From assembly GCA_963837515.1 (NCBI GenBank), contig CAWINT010000002.1, positions 1,476,454 to 1,540,453 of the forward strand: a stretch of DNA of 64,000 nt. Reading direction: 5' to 3'. Each line of letters starts with the position of its first letter. Within the stretch, counting starts at the first letter, position 1. This document shows, piece after piece, positions 45,730 through 54,119 of the stretch. The notes below the pieces were generated by a model. That model ran no database searches. It saw nothing but the letters and a program-made list of their open reading frames with translations, and was not told the origin of the DNA. The DNA is from RYN-230 sp963837515. Its GTDB lineage: Bacteria; Actinomycetota; Actinomycetes; Streptosporangiales; Streptosporangiaceae. The position numbers and the translations under genes were made by a program.

Positions 45730-45745
45730 GCTGATCATGATCAGC
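45730..45745. promoter_or_regulatory. 16-bp perfect palindrome
   Basis: GCTGATCATGATCAGC is exactly self-complementary. It lies about 150 bp upstream of the leftward secreted-protein gene, in its likely promoter region, and before the aceE terminator. It could be an operator; no regulator is assigned. Confidence 0.5.
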
Positions 45746-45800
45746 ATGGCGGTCATTCCGGCGGTAACCGTTGGCCTGGCCAGGGGAAACCTTGATCATG

Positions 45801-45839
45801 AACGAGGAGGCCCGCGCACCGGGCGCGGGCCTCCTCGTT
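45801..45839 (-). terminator. Strong hairpin terminator after aceE
   Basis: A perfect 17-bp stem (AACGAGGAGGCCCGCGC, 45801-45817, with its complement at 45823-45839) encloses the loop ACCGG. It lies 33 bp beyond the aceE stop on the minus strand. The T-run is short, as usual in actinobacteria. Confidence 0.85.
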
Positions 45840-45872
45840 ACGGCTCCAACGGAAGGGCTGGTTACGGACGGC

Positions 45873-48659
45873 TCAGCTGTCCTTGGCCAGCGCCACCGCG
45901 ACCGGGACGTCGAGACCGTATTTCTCGATTGCCTGGCCGAGTACCTCCGGCTTCACCTCACCGCGCCGGGCCAGCTGGGTCAGTACCGCCAGGGTGATGG
46001 ACTCCGCGTCCACGTGGAAGAAACGGCGGGCCGCGGCGCGGGTGTCGGAGAACCCGTAGCCGTCGGTGCCCAGCGAGCTGAACGAGGACGGCACCCAGCG
46101 GGCGATCTGGTCCGGCACGGCCCGGATCCAGTCACTGACCCCGATCACCGGCCCGGGCTGGCCCTCCAGCACCTGGGTGACGTAGGGCACTCGCGGCTCC
46201 GCGTCGGGGTGCAGCATGTTCCACTCGTCGGCGGCCAGGGCGTCCCGGCGCAGCTCGGTCCACGACGTGGCCGACCACACGTCCGCGGCCACGCCCCAGT
46301 CCTCGGCCAGCAGCCGCTGGGCGCCCAGCGCCCAGCGCATCGCCACGCCGGAGGCTAGGATCTGGGCCCGCGGGTGCGCGCCGTCGCCGTCCTCGCGGCC
46401 GGCAGCCTCCGGCGAGACCGCGGGGGCGTACCGGTACAGGCCGCGCAGCACGCCCTGCTCCAGTGCCTCCGGGCCGCCCGGGTAGTCGGGCTCGGCCGGC
46501 TGCTGGTACGGCTCGTTGTAGACGGTCAGGTAGTAGAAGATGTCCTCGCCGTGCGGGTGCCCCTCGGGGGCCCCGTACATCCGGCGCAGCCCGTCCTTGA
46601 CGATGTAGGCCAGCTCGTAGGCCCACGCCGCGTCGTAGGCCACGCAGGCCGGGCTGACCGAGGCCAGCAGCAGCGAGTGCCCGTCGTTGTGCTGCAGGCC
46701 CTCCCCGGTGAGCGTGGTGCGGCCCGCCGTGGCGCCGAGCAGGAAGCCGCGGCCCAGCTGGTCGCCGAGCGCCCACATCTCGTCGCCGGTGCGCTGCCAG
46801 CCGAACATCGAGTAGAACACGTACACCGGGATCATCGGCGCGCCGTGCGTCGCGTAGGAGGTCCCGGCCGCGATCACCGAGCCCATCGCGCCCGCCTCGC
46901 TGATGCCCTCGTGCAGGATCTGCCCGCGCTCGGACTCCTTGTAGGACAGCAGCAGCGTGCGGTCCACGGCCTCGTAGGTCTGTCCGGCCGGGGAGTAGAT
47001 CTTGGCCGTCGGGAACAGCGAGTCCATGCCGAACGTGCGGGCCTCGTCCGGGATGATCGGCACGAACCGGGCGCCGATCTCGCGGTCCTTCATCAGGTCC
47101 TTGAGCAGCCGGACGAACGCCATCGTGGTCGCCACCGGCTGCTTGCCCGAGCCGCGCCGCAGTTCGGCGTAGACCGGGTCGCCGGGCAGCTTGACCGGCT
47201 TGCCGCGGACCACGCGCTTGGGCAGGTAGCCGCCGAGGGCGGCGCGGCGCTCCTGCATGTACTGGATCTCGTCGGACTCCGGGCCCGGGTGGTAGTACGG
47301 CGGCAGCGCCGCCTCCAGCGCCGCGTCCGGGATCGGCAGGTAGAGCCGGTCGCGGAACTCCTTGAGCTCGGCCACGGTCAGCTTCTTCATCTGGTGCGTG
47401 GCGTTGCGGGCCTCGAAGTCCGGGCCCAGCGTCCAGCCCTTGATGGTGTGCGCCAGGATCACCGTCGGCTGCCCGACGTGCTCCTGGGCCGCCTTGAAGG
47501 CGGCGTAGACCTTGCGGTAGTCGTGCCCGCCGCGGGACAGGTTGCGCACCTCGTCGTCGGACAGGTGCTCCACCATGGCGCGCAGCCGCGGGTCGCTGCC
47601 GAAGAAGTGCTCCCGGGTGTAGGACCCCGGCTCCACCGAGTAGGTCTGGAACTGCCCGTCCGGGGTGGTGTTCATCTTGTTGACCAGGGCGCCGTCCACG
47701 TCCTTGGCCAGCAGCGGATCCCAGTCCCGGCCCCAGATGACCTTGATCACGTTCCAGCCCGCGCCGCGGAAGAACGCCTCCAGCTCCTGGATGATCTTCC
47801 CGTTGCCGCGCACCGGGCCGTCCAGCCGCTGCAGGTTGCAGTTGATCACGAAGGTGAGGTTGTCCAGCTCCTCGCGGGCGGCCAGGCCGATCGCACCGAG
47901 CGCCTCCGGCTCGTCCATCTCCCCGTCGCCGAGGAACGCCCACACGTGCGACCGGCTGGTGTCCTTGATCTCCCGGGCCAGCAGGTAGCGGTTGAACCGG
48001 GCCTGGTAGATCGCGTTGATCGGGCCCAGGCCCATGGAGACGGTGGGGAACTCCCAGAAGTCGGGCATCAGCCGCGGGTGCGGGTAGGACGGCAGCCCGC
48101 CGCCCGGGTGGGACAGCTCCTGGCGGAACCCGTCCAGCTGGTCCTGGGTCAGCCGGCCCTCCAGGAAGGCCCGCGCGTAGATGCCGGGCGCGGCGTGTCC
48201 CTGGAAGAAGACCTGGTCGCCGGACTCGCCGTGGTCCTTGCCGCGGAAGAAGTGGTTGAAGCCCACCTCGTACAGGCTGGCCGCCGAGGCGTAGGTGGCG
48301 ATGTGCCCGCCCACGCCCAGGCCGGGCCGGTTGGCCCGGGACACCATGATCGCGGCGTTCCACCGGATATAGGCCCGGATCCGGCGTTCCACGTACTCGT
48401 CACCGGGGAACCACGGCTCCCGCTCCGGCGGGATCGTGTTGATGTAGTCGGTGCTGCGCAGGCCGGGCACCCCGACCTGCTGTTCCCGGGCCCGCTCCAG
48501 CAGCCGGAGCATGACGTACCGGGCCCGGGCCCGGCCGCGGGTCCGCACGACGGCATCGAACGAGTTGACCCAGTCCCGGGTCTCGTCCGGGTCGATGTCC
48601 GGGAGCTGCGTCGGCAGCCCGTCGCTGATGATCGAGAAACGCTGGCGTCCGGCAGCCAC
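45873..48659 (-). CDS. aceE: Pyruvate dehydrogenase E1, homodimeric type
   Basis: This thiamine-diphosphate enzyme of 928 residues decarboxylates pyruvate and feeds the E2/E3 complex. The motif FLGDGEMDEPEALGAI with the later NCNLQ binds ThDP and Mg2+, and large transketolase-like N and middle domains follow the AceE plan (RANRPGLGVGGHIATYASAA, RGKDHGESGDQVFFQGHAAP). GTG at 48659 with GAGGA upstream is chosen over a longer reading to 48791. It is divergent from DUF1918, with DUF3052 and ahpE further on, matching mycobacterial gene order. Confidence 0.96.
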   Translation of the reverse strand: MAAGRQRFSIISDGLPTQLPDIDPDETRDWVNSFDAVVRTRGRARARYVMLRLLERAREQQVGVPGLRSTDYINTIPPEREPWFPGDEYVERRIRAYIRWNAAIMVSRANRPGLGVGGHIATYASAASLYEVGFNHFFRGKDHGESGDQVFFQGHAAPGIYARAFLEGRLTQDQLDGFRQELSHPGGGLPSYPHPRLMPDFWEFPTVSMGLGPINAIYQARFNRYLLAREIKDTSRSHVWAFLGDGEMDEPEALGAIGLAAREELDNLTFVINCNLQRLDGPVRGNGKIIQELEAFFRGAGWNVIKVIWGRDWDPLLAKDVDGALVNKMNTTPDGQFQTYSVEPGSYTREHFFGSDPRLRAMVEHLSDDEVRNLSRGGHDYRKVYAAFKAAQEHVGQPTVILAHTIKGWTLGPDFEARNATHQMKKLTVAELKEFRDRLYLPIPDAALEAALPPYYHPGPESDEIQYMQERRAALGGYLPKRVVRGKPVKLPGDPVYAELRRGSGKQPVATTMAFVRLLKDLMKDREIGARFVPIIPDEARTFGMDSLFPTAKIYSPAGQTYEAVDRTLLLSYKESERGQILHEGISEAGAMGSVIAAGTSYATHGAPMIPVYVFYSMFGWQRTGDEMWALGDQLGRGFLLGATAGRTTLTGEGLQHNDGHSLLLASVSPACVAYDAAWAYELAYIVKDGLRRMYGAPEGHPHGEDIFYYLTVYNEPYQQPAEPDYPGGPEALEQGVLRGLYRYAPAVSPEAAGREDGDGAHPRAQILASGVAMRWALGAQRLLAEDWGVAADVWSATSWTELRRDALAADEWNMLHPDAEPRVPYVTQVLEGQPGPVIGVSDWIRAVPDQIARWVPSSFSSLGTDGYGFSDTRAAARRFFHVDAESITLAVLTQLARRGEVKPEVLGQAIEKYGLDVPVAVALAKDS

Positions 48660-48757
48660 GGGATGTCCTCGCCTTCCGGAAGGTCGGGCGGCTGGTGGCC
48701 GCCACTGATCGGCTCGGCCCGGCGGCTGGTGACCGGCCGGGACGGGAAAGTTGTCCA

Positions 48758-48771
48758 GACCAATTCTGGTC
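48758..48771. promoter_or_regulatory. Inverted repeat in aceE/DUF1918 promoter region
   Basis: GACCA-ATTC-TGGTC lies about 100 bp upstream of aceE in the 290-bp divergent gap. The half-site resembles operators of GntR/FadR-type regulators. No regulator gene is nearby, so the assignment is tentative. Confidence 0.35.
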
Positions 48772-48951
48772 CCTGCACGCCGTGAGCGCACCTGCCTACC
48801 TGGGGGTAACCCGCCGGTCAGGACGTCCGTCCCTAGCCTGCGGCGAGGTGCGGTGCCAGCCTGGGTACAGGGTCAGCGTAAGCGTGCCCCGGCGCGGTTC
48901 CAGCGTATGCGTCGCCGCCGCCGGGGCGAACAGCACGGGGAGGTGCTGGTC

Positions 48952-49182
48952 ATGCAGGCAGCGGTAGGCGACCGGCTGCACGTCCACGGCAACGCGGTCG
49001 GTCAGCCGGACAAGACCGGTGAGATCGTCGAGGTCCACGGCGCGGCCGGTGGGCCGCCGTACCTGGTGCGCTTCGAGGACGGGCACACCGGGCTGTGCTT
49101 CCCCGGGCCGGACGCGGTCGTCGAGCCCGCGAAGAAGAAGAAGGGCCGCAGCGCGGCGGGCAAGAAGAGCACCCAGGCCTGA
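48952..49182 (+). CDS. DUF1918 family protein
   Basis: This 76-residue small basic-tailed protein is of a conserved actinobacterial family. An SH3-like core (GDRLHVHGNAVGQPDKTGEI, then GGPPYLVRFEDGHTGLCFPGPD) is followed by a Lys-rich tail (KKKKGRSAAGKK). ATG at 48952 follows GGGGAGGTG. Function is unknown. Confidence 0.9.
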   Translation: MQAAVGDRLHVHGNAVGQPDKTGEIVEVHGAAGGPPYLVRFEDGHTGLCFPGPDAVVEPAKKKKGRSAAGKKSTQA

Positions 49183-49256
49183 CCCGCCACCGCTGGCAGA
49201 CGCACCCGGGCGAGCCGGGTTGCGCAGTGGCGGCTGCCCCGGGACAGTCGTTCGGT

Positions 49257-49667
49257 ATGGAGACCTCGGTTGTGCGGGTGCGGACGGGCGGACGGGAAGC
49301 CGTGCGCGATATCACCGGAGAGTGCGCGGAGTTCGCGGCGGAGACGGCCGGCGGCGGCGACGGGCTGCTGCACGTGTTCGTGCCGCACGCGACGGCCGGG
49401 CTGGCGGTGCTGGAACTCGGCTCGGGCAGCGACGAGGACCTGCTGGCCACGCTCCGGGATCTGCTGCCCGCGGACGACCGCTGGGTGCACGCGCACGGGT
49501 CGCGCGGTCACGGGCGCTCCCACGTGCTGCCCGCGTTCCTGCCGCCGTACGCCTCCGTGCCGGTGCTGGGCGGACGGCTGGCGCTGGGCACCTGGCAGTC
49601 CATCGCGCTTATCGATCTCAATGTGGATAATCCGGACAGGCAGATAAGACTTTCCTTCCTCGGGTAG
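49257..49667 (+). CDS. YjbQ family protein (secondary thiamine-phosphate synthase-like, UPF0047)
   Basis: This 136-residue single-domain protein has the family signature VFVPHATAGLAVLE, followed by RGHGRSHVLPAFLPPYASVPV and a C-terminal LGTWQSIALIDLN. A metal site with several His residues is expected. Thiamine-phosphate synthase activity of the family is weak and disputed. ATG at 49257 is preferred since the family begins here. Confidence 0.92.
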   Translation: METSVVRVRTGGREAVRDITGECAEFAAETAGGGDGLLHVFVPHATAGLAVLELGSGSDEDLLATLRDLLPADDRWVHAHGSRGHGRSHVLPAFLPPYASVPVLGGRLALGTWQSIALIDLNVDNPDRQIRLSFLG

Positions 49668-49878
49668 CGCGATGGGTGGGCGGGGAAGATCAAATCGTGA
49701 CATGGATTTCGCTTCCACGGGCATTTGGCACTTGCGCGGGGAGCCGACCCAGTGTGGACTGTCCCAGCAAGTGGTGCCGACGCGGTGGTCGCGGCGCACG
49801 GCGCGAAGCTGTGGCGGCATGCCGTGGCGGGCCGATGCGGATGCGGGGACCGCGGGAAGGGATAAGAGGAGGACGTCA

Positions 49879-50304
49879 GTGAGCGCGACCGCGCGCCAGG
49901 CGCAGGATCAGCCTGGCCTGGCCGAGAGACTCGGCATCAAGCCGGGTCAGGTGGTGCAGGAACTCGGTTACGACGACGACTGCGATGAGCAGTTGCGCGA
50001 GGCGATCGCCGGCCTCAAAGATGTGGAGCTGGTCGACGAGGACTACGACGACGTCGTGGACGTGGTCATGCTCTGGTGGCGGGATGGCGATGGGGATCTC
50101 GTGGACGCCCTGGTGGACGCGCTGACGCCGCTGGCCGACGGGGGGTACATCTGGCTGCTCACGCCCAAGGCGGGCCAGGCCCACGTGGAGCCGAGTGACA
50201 TCGGGGAATCGGCGCCCACCGCGGGCCTGTCGCAGACGTCCAGCGTGAGCGCGGCGCGCGACTGGCTGGGCACCCGGCTGGTCGCGCCGAAGGCCCGCAG
50301 GTAG
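49879..50304 (+). CDS. DUF3052 family protein
   Basis: This 141-residue acidic protein is of an actinobacterial family found near aceE. The core reads AERLGIKPGQVVQELGYDDD and VMLWWRDGDGDLVDALVDAL. GTG at 49879 follows AGGAGGAC exactly at the right spacing. Context with ahpE mirrors Mycobacterium. Function is unknown. Confidence 0.93.
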   Translation: MSATARQAQDQPGLAERLGIKPGQVVQELGYDDDCDEQLREAIAGLKDVELVDEDYDDVVDVVMLWWRDGDGDLVDALVDALTPLADGGYIWLLTPKAGQAHVEPSDIGESAPTAGLSQTSSVSAARDWLGTRLVAPKARR

Positions 50305-50406
50305 GGCCGGTGCCAGGGGGCCACGGGCGGATCTGCCCGGGCGCTGCGCAGCGGGGCCGGGCGGGGTGGCAGACTGGGTTCATCCCCTCCCGGAAGGAAT
50401 CAGTCA

Positions 50407-50868
50407 ATGGTGGTTGAGGTCGGCCAGCAGGCCCCGGATTTCGAGCTCAAGGACCAGCACGGGACACCTGTGCGGCTGTCGGACTTCCAGGGGCAGAAAA
50501 ACGTGGTCCTGGTCTTCTACCCGCTTGCCTTCAGCGGGGTGTGCAGCGGCGAGCTTTGCACCCTGCGTGATGATTTTCCCGAAGTGACCCGGGACGACGT
50601 GGAACTCCTCACGGTCTCGGTGGATTCGACCTTCGTGCTGCGGACCTGGGCCGACCGTGACGGCTTCTCGTTCCGTATGCTCTCGGACTTCTGGCCGCAC
50701 GGCGCGGTCGCGAAGCTCTACGGTGTATTCGACGAAGACAAGGGCGTGGCGACACGCGGCACGTTCATCATCGACAAATCGGGCCAGATCCGGTGGATGG
50801 TGATGAACCCCATTCCCCAGGCGCGTGATATCGCCGATTACAAGAAGGCGCTCGCCGACCTGAGCTGA
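50407..50868 (+). CDS. ahpE: 1-Cys peroxiredoxin AhpE
   Basis: This peroxiredoxin of 153 residues reduces hydroperoxides and peroxynitrite. The peroxidatic Cys46 is in FYPLAFSGVCSGEL, with the Thr/Ser-Arg environment and MLSDFWPHGAVAKLYGVF characteristic of AhpE. An additional Cys51 follows, which mycobacterial AhpE lacks. Near-identical synteny (aceE, DUF3052, ahpE) supports the assignment. The ATG follows GGAAGG. Confidence 0.94.
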   Translation: MVVEVGQQAPDFELKDQHGTPVRLSDFQGQKNVVLVFYPLAFSGVCSGELCTLRDDFPEVTRDDVELLTVSVDSTFVLRTWADRDGFSFRMLSDFWPHGAVAKLYGVFDEDKGVATRGTFIIDKSGQIRWMVMNPIPQARDIADYKKALADLS

Positions 50869-50936
50869 CGCGCGCATCCAGGCGCGTCCGGTGGCCGGGC
50901 TGAGCGAAGTCCCGGAGAGGATCGCAGCAGTCAACG

Positions 50937-51383
50937 ATGCCCTGCTATCGATGCGGCGTGCGGCAGACCGATCCCGGTCGCGGGCAGAGCCCGTGGAAGC
51001 GCGGCGTGCGGCGGGACAGCCAGGTGCTCATCTGCCCTGGCTGCCAGGCTGACGCCGACTGGACGGCCGACCTGGACCGGTGTGCCCGCTGTTCCAGCGT
51101 GCACCTGGTCCGGCGGCTCGGCGAGGTGGAGTGCCGGGACTGCGGGGCGATCGTCCCGCCCGGCGACGACGCGGCCGACGGCGGGCTGGGCGGCGGGGAC
51201 GAGGCGAGTGCTGCGCTGACGGCCGGACCGGGCCCGGCGCCGCACACCGACACCACCCGCAACCCGGACCTGTCCGAGGAGGTGGCCCGGGCGCTGGAAC
51301 GGGTGCTCCGCGAGGGCCTGGTCGGCCAGAGCGGCCTGGTCACCCGGACCACGTACCGGACGGGGACCGCCGATTCCCGGTGA
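50937..51383 (+). CDS. Zinc-ribbon protein with four CxxC motifs
   Basis: This 148-residue protein carries four Cys pairs: CYRCG, CPGCQ, CARCS and CRDCG, making two zinc ribbons in the first 70 residues. The C-terminal part is Gly/Asp-rich and ends in a helix (SEEVARALERVLREG). A nucleic-acid or protein contact role is usual; no specific family is named. It is followed 5 nt later by the phosphotransferase. Confidence 0.75.
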   Translation: MPCYRCGVRQTDPGRGQSPWKRGVRRDSQVLICPGCQADADWTADLDRCARCSSVHLVRRLGEVECRDCGAIVPPGDDAADGGLGGGDEASAALTAGPGPAPHTDTTRNPDLSEEVARALERVLREGLVGQSGLVTRTTYRTGTADSR

Positions 51384-51387
51384 CGCC

Positions 51388-52578
51388 GTGACCGACACCG
51401 CGGTGGTGGGGCGCCTGCTGCGCGCCTACCACCTGCGCGGCGTTCCCCCGGGGGCGATCCGCCGGCTCAGCGGCTCGCCCGCCGGCCTGGCCGTCAGCTA
51501 TCTGGTCGCCCCCGGGCCCGGGCCGGCCCTGCTCGTCCGCGCCTGCCGCGCCGACGCGCCCGTCCCGGCCCAGTTCCGAGGCCCTTTTTCCGCAACGGCC
51601 CTCGACTGGCTGGTGGGCCGTGCCGCCACGCTGGAGTTCCTGGCGGCGGCCGGGTACCCGGCGCCGCGGTTGGTCCCGACGCACACCGGGGATCCGGTGG
51701 GGCTGGACGGGGCGTGGCTCACCCTGGCCACCAGTTACGTCACCGGGCGGCCGCTGCGGCCGACGCTGGCGGAGTTGCGGCTGCTGGGGGAGGCGCTGGG
51801 GCGGCTGCACGCGCTGCCGGTGCCGGAACCCAGGCCGTCCACATCCTCAACCGTCTCTATAGCCTCAGCAGTCACATCAGGCTCGCAGGCACCGGCGGCG
51901 ATGCCCGCTCCGGGGCATGCTGCCTGGGACCCGGTGGCGGCCATCCCGGCCACCCTGGACCGGCTGGACCGGGTCGCGGCGCTCGTGCCGCCGGAGTGGC
52001 TGGCTCTGCATGGCCTGTTCCGGGAGACGGTGCTGGCGGTGCGGCGGCGGTTGGCGGAGCTGCCCCGCGGCGTCGTCCACGGCGACGCCTGGCCCGGCAA
52101 CGCCGTCCAGGCCGTCCCGGGCCAGCTGGCGCTGATCGACTGGGAGACCGGGGGAGTGGGCCTGCCCGTGCTGGACCTCGGCTACTGCCTGATCGAGAGC
52201 CTGCTGGACGTGCCCGCCGGGGCGGCCCCGGCGGACGGGGCGGAAGACGTCCTGCCCCCGGACATGGACCCGCCCGGCGCGCCTGGCCCGGCCAGGTGGC
52301 TGGTCGAGCCGGAGGAGTCCCGGATCACCGCGGTGGCCTCGGGCTATGCGGCCTGGCGGGTTCTTTCGCCCGCCGAACACGACCTGCTGCTGCCCGCCAT
52401 CCGGTTCGCGGTGGCGTACCTCGGGGCCATCCACTTCGAGCAGGCCCTGCTGGACGGGGTCCGCGGCCCGTCCATGGATGCCCGGCTGGCCCGGCTGCGC
52501 AACCGCCTCGACGTCAGCGCGGCCGTCGCCCGGCTGGCCTCGCCCCCTCTCGCTGGCGGCCCGCAGCCGGTACGCTAG
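51388..52578 (+). CDS. Aminoglycoside phosphotransferase-like kinase (APH fold)
   Basis: This 396-residue protein has the APH/choline-kinase motifs: Brenner-type catalytic loop VVHGDAWPGNAV and metal-binding LIDWETGGVG. The N-lobe is unusually diverged and contains a Ser/Thr/Ala-rich insertion (residues 150-178) of lower GC. Substrate is unknown; resistance to an aminoglycoside is not implied. It ends 25 bp before the tRNA-Val gene. Confidence 0.82.
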   Translation: MTDTAVVGRLLRAYHLRGVPPGAIRRLSGSPAGLAVSYLVAPGPGPALLVRACRADAPVPAQFRGPFSATALDWLVGRAATLEFLAAAGYPAPRLVPTHTGDPVGLDGAWLTLATSYVTGRPLRPTLAELRLLGEALGRLHALPVPEPRPSTSSTVSIASAVTSGSQAPAAMPAPGHAAWDPVAAIPATLDRLDRVAALVPPEWLALHGLFRETVLAVRRRLAELPRGVVHGDAWPGNAVQAVPGQLALIDWETGGVGLPVLDLGYCLIESLLDVPAGAAPADGAEDVLPPDMDPPGAPGPARWLVEPEESRITAVASGYAAWRVLSPAEHDLLLPAIRFAVAYLGAIHFEQALLDGVRGPSMDARLARLRNRLDVSAAVARLASPPLAGGPQPVR

Positions 52579-52603
52579 GCCAGGCTGCCTGCAGCGCAGG
52601 CGG

Positions 52604-52678
52604 GGGCGCATAGCTCAGTGGTAGAGCACTCGCCTTACAAGCGAGGGGTCACTGGTTCGAACCCAGTTGCGCCCACCA
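52604..52678 (+). tRNA. tRNA-Val (anticodon UAC)
   Basis: Acceptor GGGCGCA pairs with TGCGCCC, the D-arm is GCTC/GAGC, and the anticodon stem CTCGC/GCGAG holds loop CTTACAA with anticodon TAC. The T-arm is ACTGG-TTCGAAC-CCAGT. CCA is encoded (52676-52678). It lies directly before the integrase gene and is the likely attachment site. Confidence 0.96.
52640..52678 (+). other. Putative attL core at tRNA-Val 3' end
   Basis: Tyrosine-recombinase elements of this type insert into the 3' half of a tRNA gene, leaving it intact. The integrase stop is 68 bp away. The matching direct repeat (attR) was not found in the window, so the core limits are inferred. Confidence 0.5.
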
Positions 52679-52745
52679 GGCGAAACACCCTCAGAGTGAT
52701 CTTCAAGACCAGCGCTGACCACCAAGGTTGACCACAGTAGGCCGG

Positions 52746-53912
52746 TCATCCCGCGCCGCCGAGCAGCTGGTTGAGCTTGGCCACGGCATCACGGCGGGCG
52801 GCCTCATCGACGTGGGTGTAGATCTGCTGCGTCGTGGTGACGTGAGCGTGGCCGAGGATGACCTGGGCGTCCCGGGCCGGGACATGCAGGTCTTTGAGCA
52901 GGGACGCAGTGGTGTGCCGGACTGCGTGCACCCGGATCCGCCGGATCTTGCCGTCCTGGCAGATACGCATGAACGAGCGCACCAGATTGCGCGGCTCGAC
53001 CGGCCTACCGGTCCGGGTGGTGAACACCAGGCCGGTATCGGCCCAGCAGCGGCCCAGCTGCGCCCGGTCGGCATCCTGGGCCATGCGGCGGGCGTCGAGG
53101 GCCGCGTGGGCCAGCCCGATCAGCGGAAGGTCGCGGCTGCCTGCCCGGGTCTTCACCGGGCCGATGTGCAGCTGGCCCTGGATGCGCTGGATCTGCTGCC
53201 GGACCCGGATCAGCCCGGCGTCGGTGTCGATGTCCGCCCAGCGCAGGCCGAGCACTTCACCGCGGCGCATGCCATACAGCAGCAGGAGCACGAACGCCGG
53301 GTACAGCGGATCAGGCTTGGCGGCCTGGAGGAAGGCGAGCGCCTCGGCCGGTGACCACGGCACCGTGGGAGCCGGTTCCCAGGCGGGCAGCTCGACCAGC
53401 CGGGCGACGTTCCGGGCGACCAGTTCCTCGCGGGCAGCCCGGGACAAGGCAGCGCTGAGAATCTGCCGCAGGATATGCACGTTGCGGACCGACTGGCCAG
53501 ACCGGAGCTTCCCATTCAGGAATGCCTGCACGGTCGGCACCGACAGCCGTTTCAGCGCGTACTTGCCGAGACCCGGCCTCAGATGCAGCCGGATATTCGT
53601 CTCGTACAGGGCATAGGTAGCTGGCCGCCGAGTGGGCTTCACCACGTTCTCCAGCCAGTAATCGAGATAGGGGCCGAGCTTCCAGGACTGCGCCGGGACC
53701 GGGATTCCCCGGGCCGCTTTGGCCTGCTCTTCGACCAGGCGCTCGTGCGCTTCTTCCCGGGTACGTCCGTACACGTAGACCCGCTTCCGGGTGCCGGCAG
53801 TGGTCAGCGCATAGAACGCACCGACGTAACGGCCATCCTTGCGAGGCCCAGAGATAGTCCCTTCGCCGTTGAGCCGCTGACGGCCCCGGCGGGGTCGCTC
53901 CCTGGCAGCCAT
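52746..53912 (-). CDS. int: Tyrosine recombinase/integrase
   Basis: This 388-residue site-specific recombinase has a core-binding domain at 75-170 and the catalytic residues Arg216 (YGMRRGEV), His329 and Arg332 (HAVRHTTAS), His355 (GHAHVTT) and Tyr365 (QIYTHV). It begins one base before the excisionase gene ends (TAATG). Position next to tRNA-Val marks the attL side of an integrative element. Confidence 0.95.
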   Translation of the reverse strand: MAARERPRRGRQRLNGEGTISGPRKDGRYVGAFYALTTAGTRKRVYVYGRTREEAHERLVEEQAKAARGIPVPAQSWKLGPYLDYWLENVVKPTRRPATYALYETNIRLHLRPGLGKYALKRLSVPTVQAFLNGKLRSGQSVRNVHILRQILSAALSRAAREELVARNVARLVELPAWEPAPTVPWSPAEALAFLQAAKPDPLYPAFVLLLLYGMRRGEVLGLRWADIDTDAGLIRVRQQIQRIQGQLHIGPVKTRAGSRDLPLIGLAHAALDARRMAQDADRAQLGRCWADTGLVFTTRTGRPVEPRNLVRSFMRICQDGKIRRIRVHAVRHTTASLLKDLHVPARDAQVILGHAHVTTTQQIYTHVDEAARRDAVAKLNQLLGGAG

Positions 53913-54100
53913 TACGCAGCCTCGGACGCTTCGGATTCAAGCAGGGCGATGTACTCCGTCAGGGCATCGGCGGTGATGAACCGGGCACCACCGTCCTTGA
54001 CTGAGCGGAGCCGACCCGAACGCATCAGGTCATACAGCTTGTCGCGCCCGATACCGAGCGCACTGGCAGCCTCTCTTGGCCGGTAAAGCAGCTTTTCCAT
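53912..54100 (-). CDS. xis: Excisionase-like helix-turn-helix protein
   Basis: This 62-residue MerR-like winged helix protein (LYRPREAASALGIGRDKLYD) is typical of the Xis gene in pSAM2/SLP1 elements. ATG at 54100 follows GGAGA. It overlaps the integrase start by one base, and co-translation keeps excisionase and integrase balanced. Confidence 0.9.
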   Translation of the reverse strand: MEKLLYRPREAASALGIGRDKLYDLMRSGRLRSVKDGGARFITADALTEYIALLESEASEAA

Positions 54101-54119
54101 AGTTGGTGTCTCCGGGTGG

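Noticed and set aside
46374..48785. An 803-codon plus-strand open frame opposite aceE
   Set aside because: Same codon-position artefact; aceE is unmistakable on the other strand.
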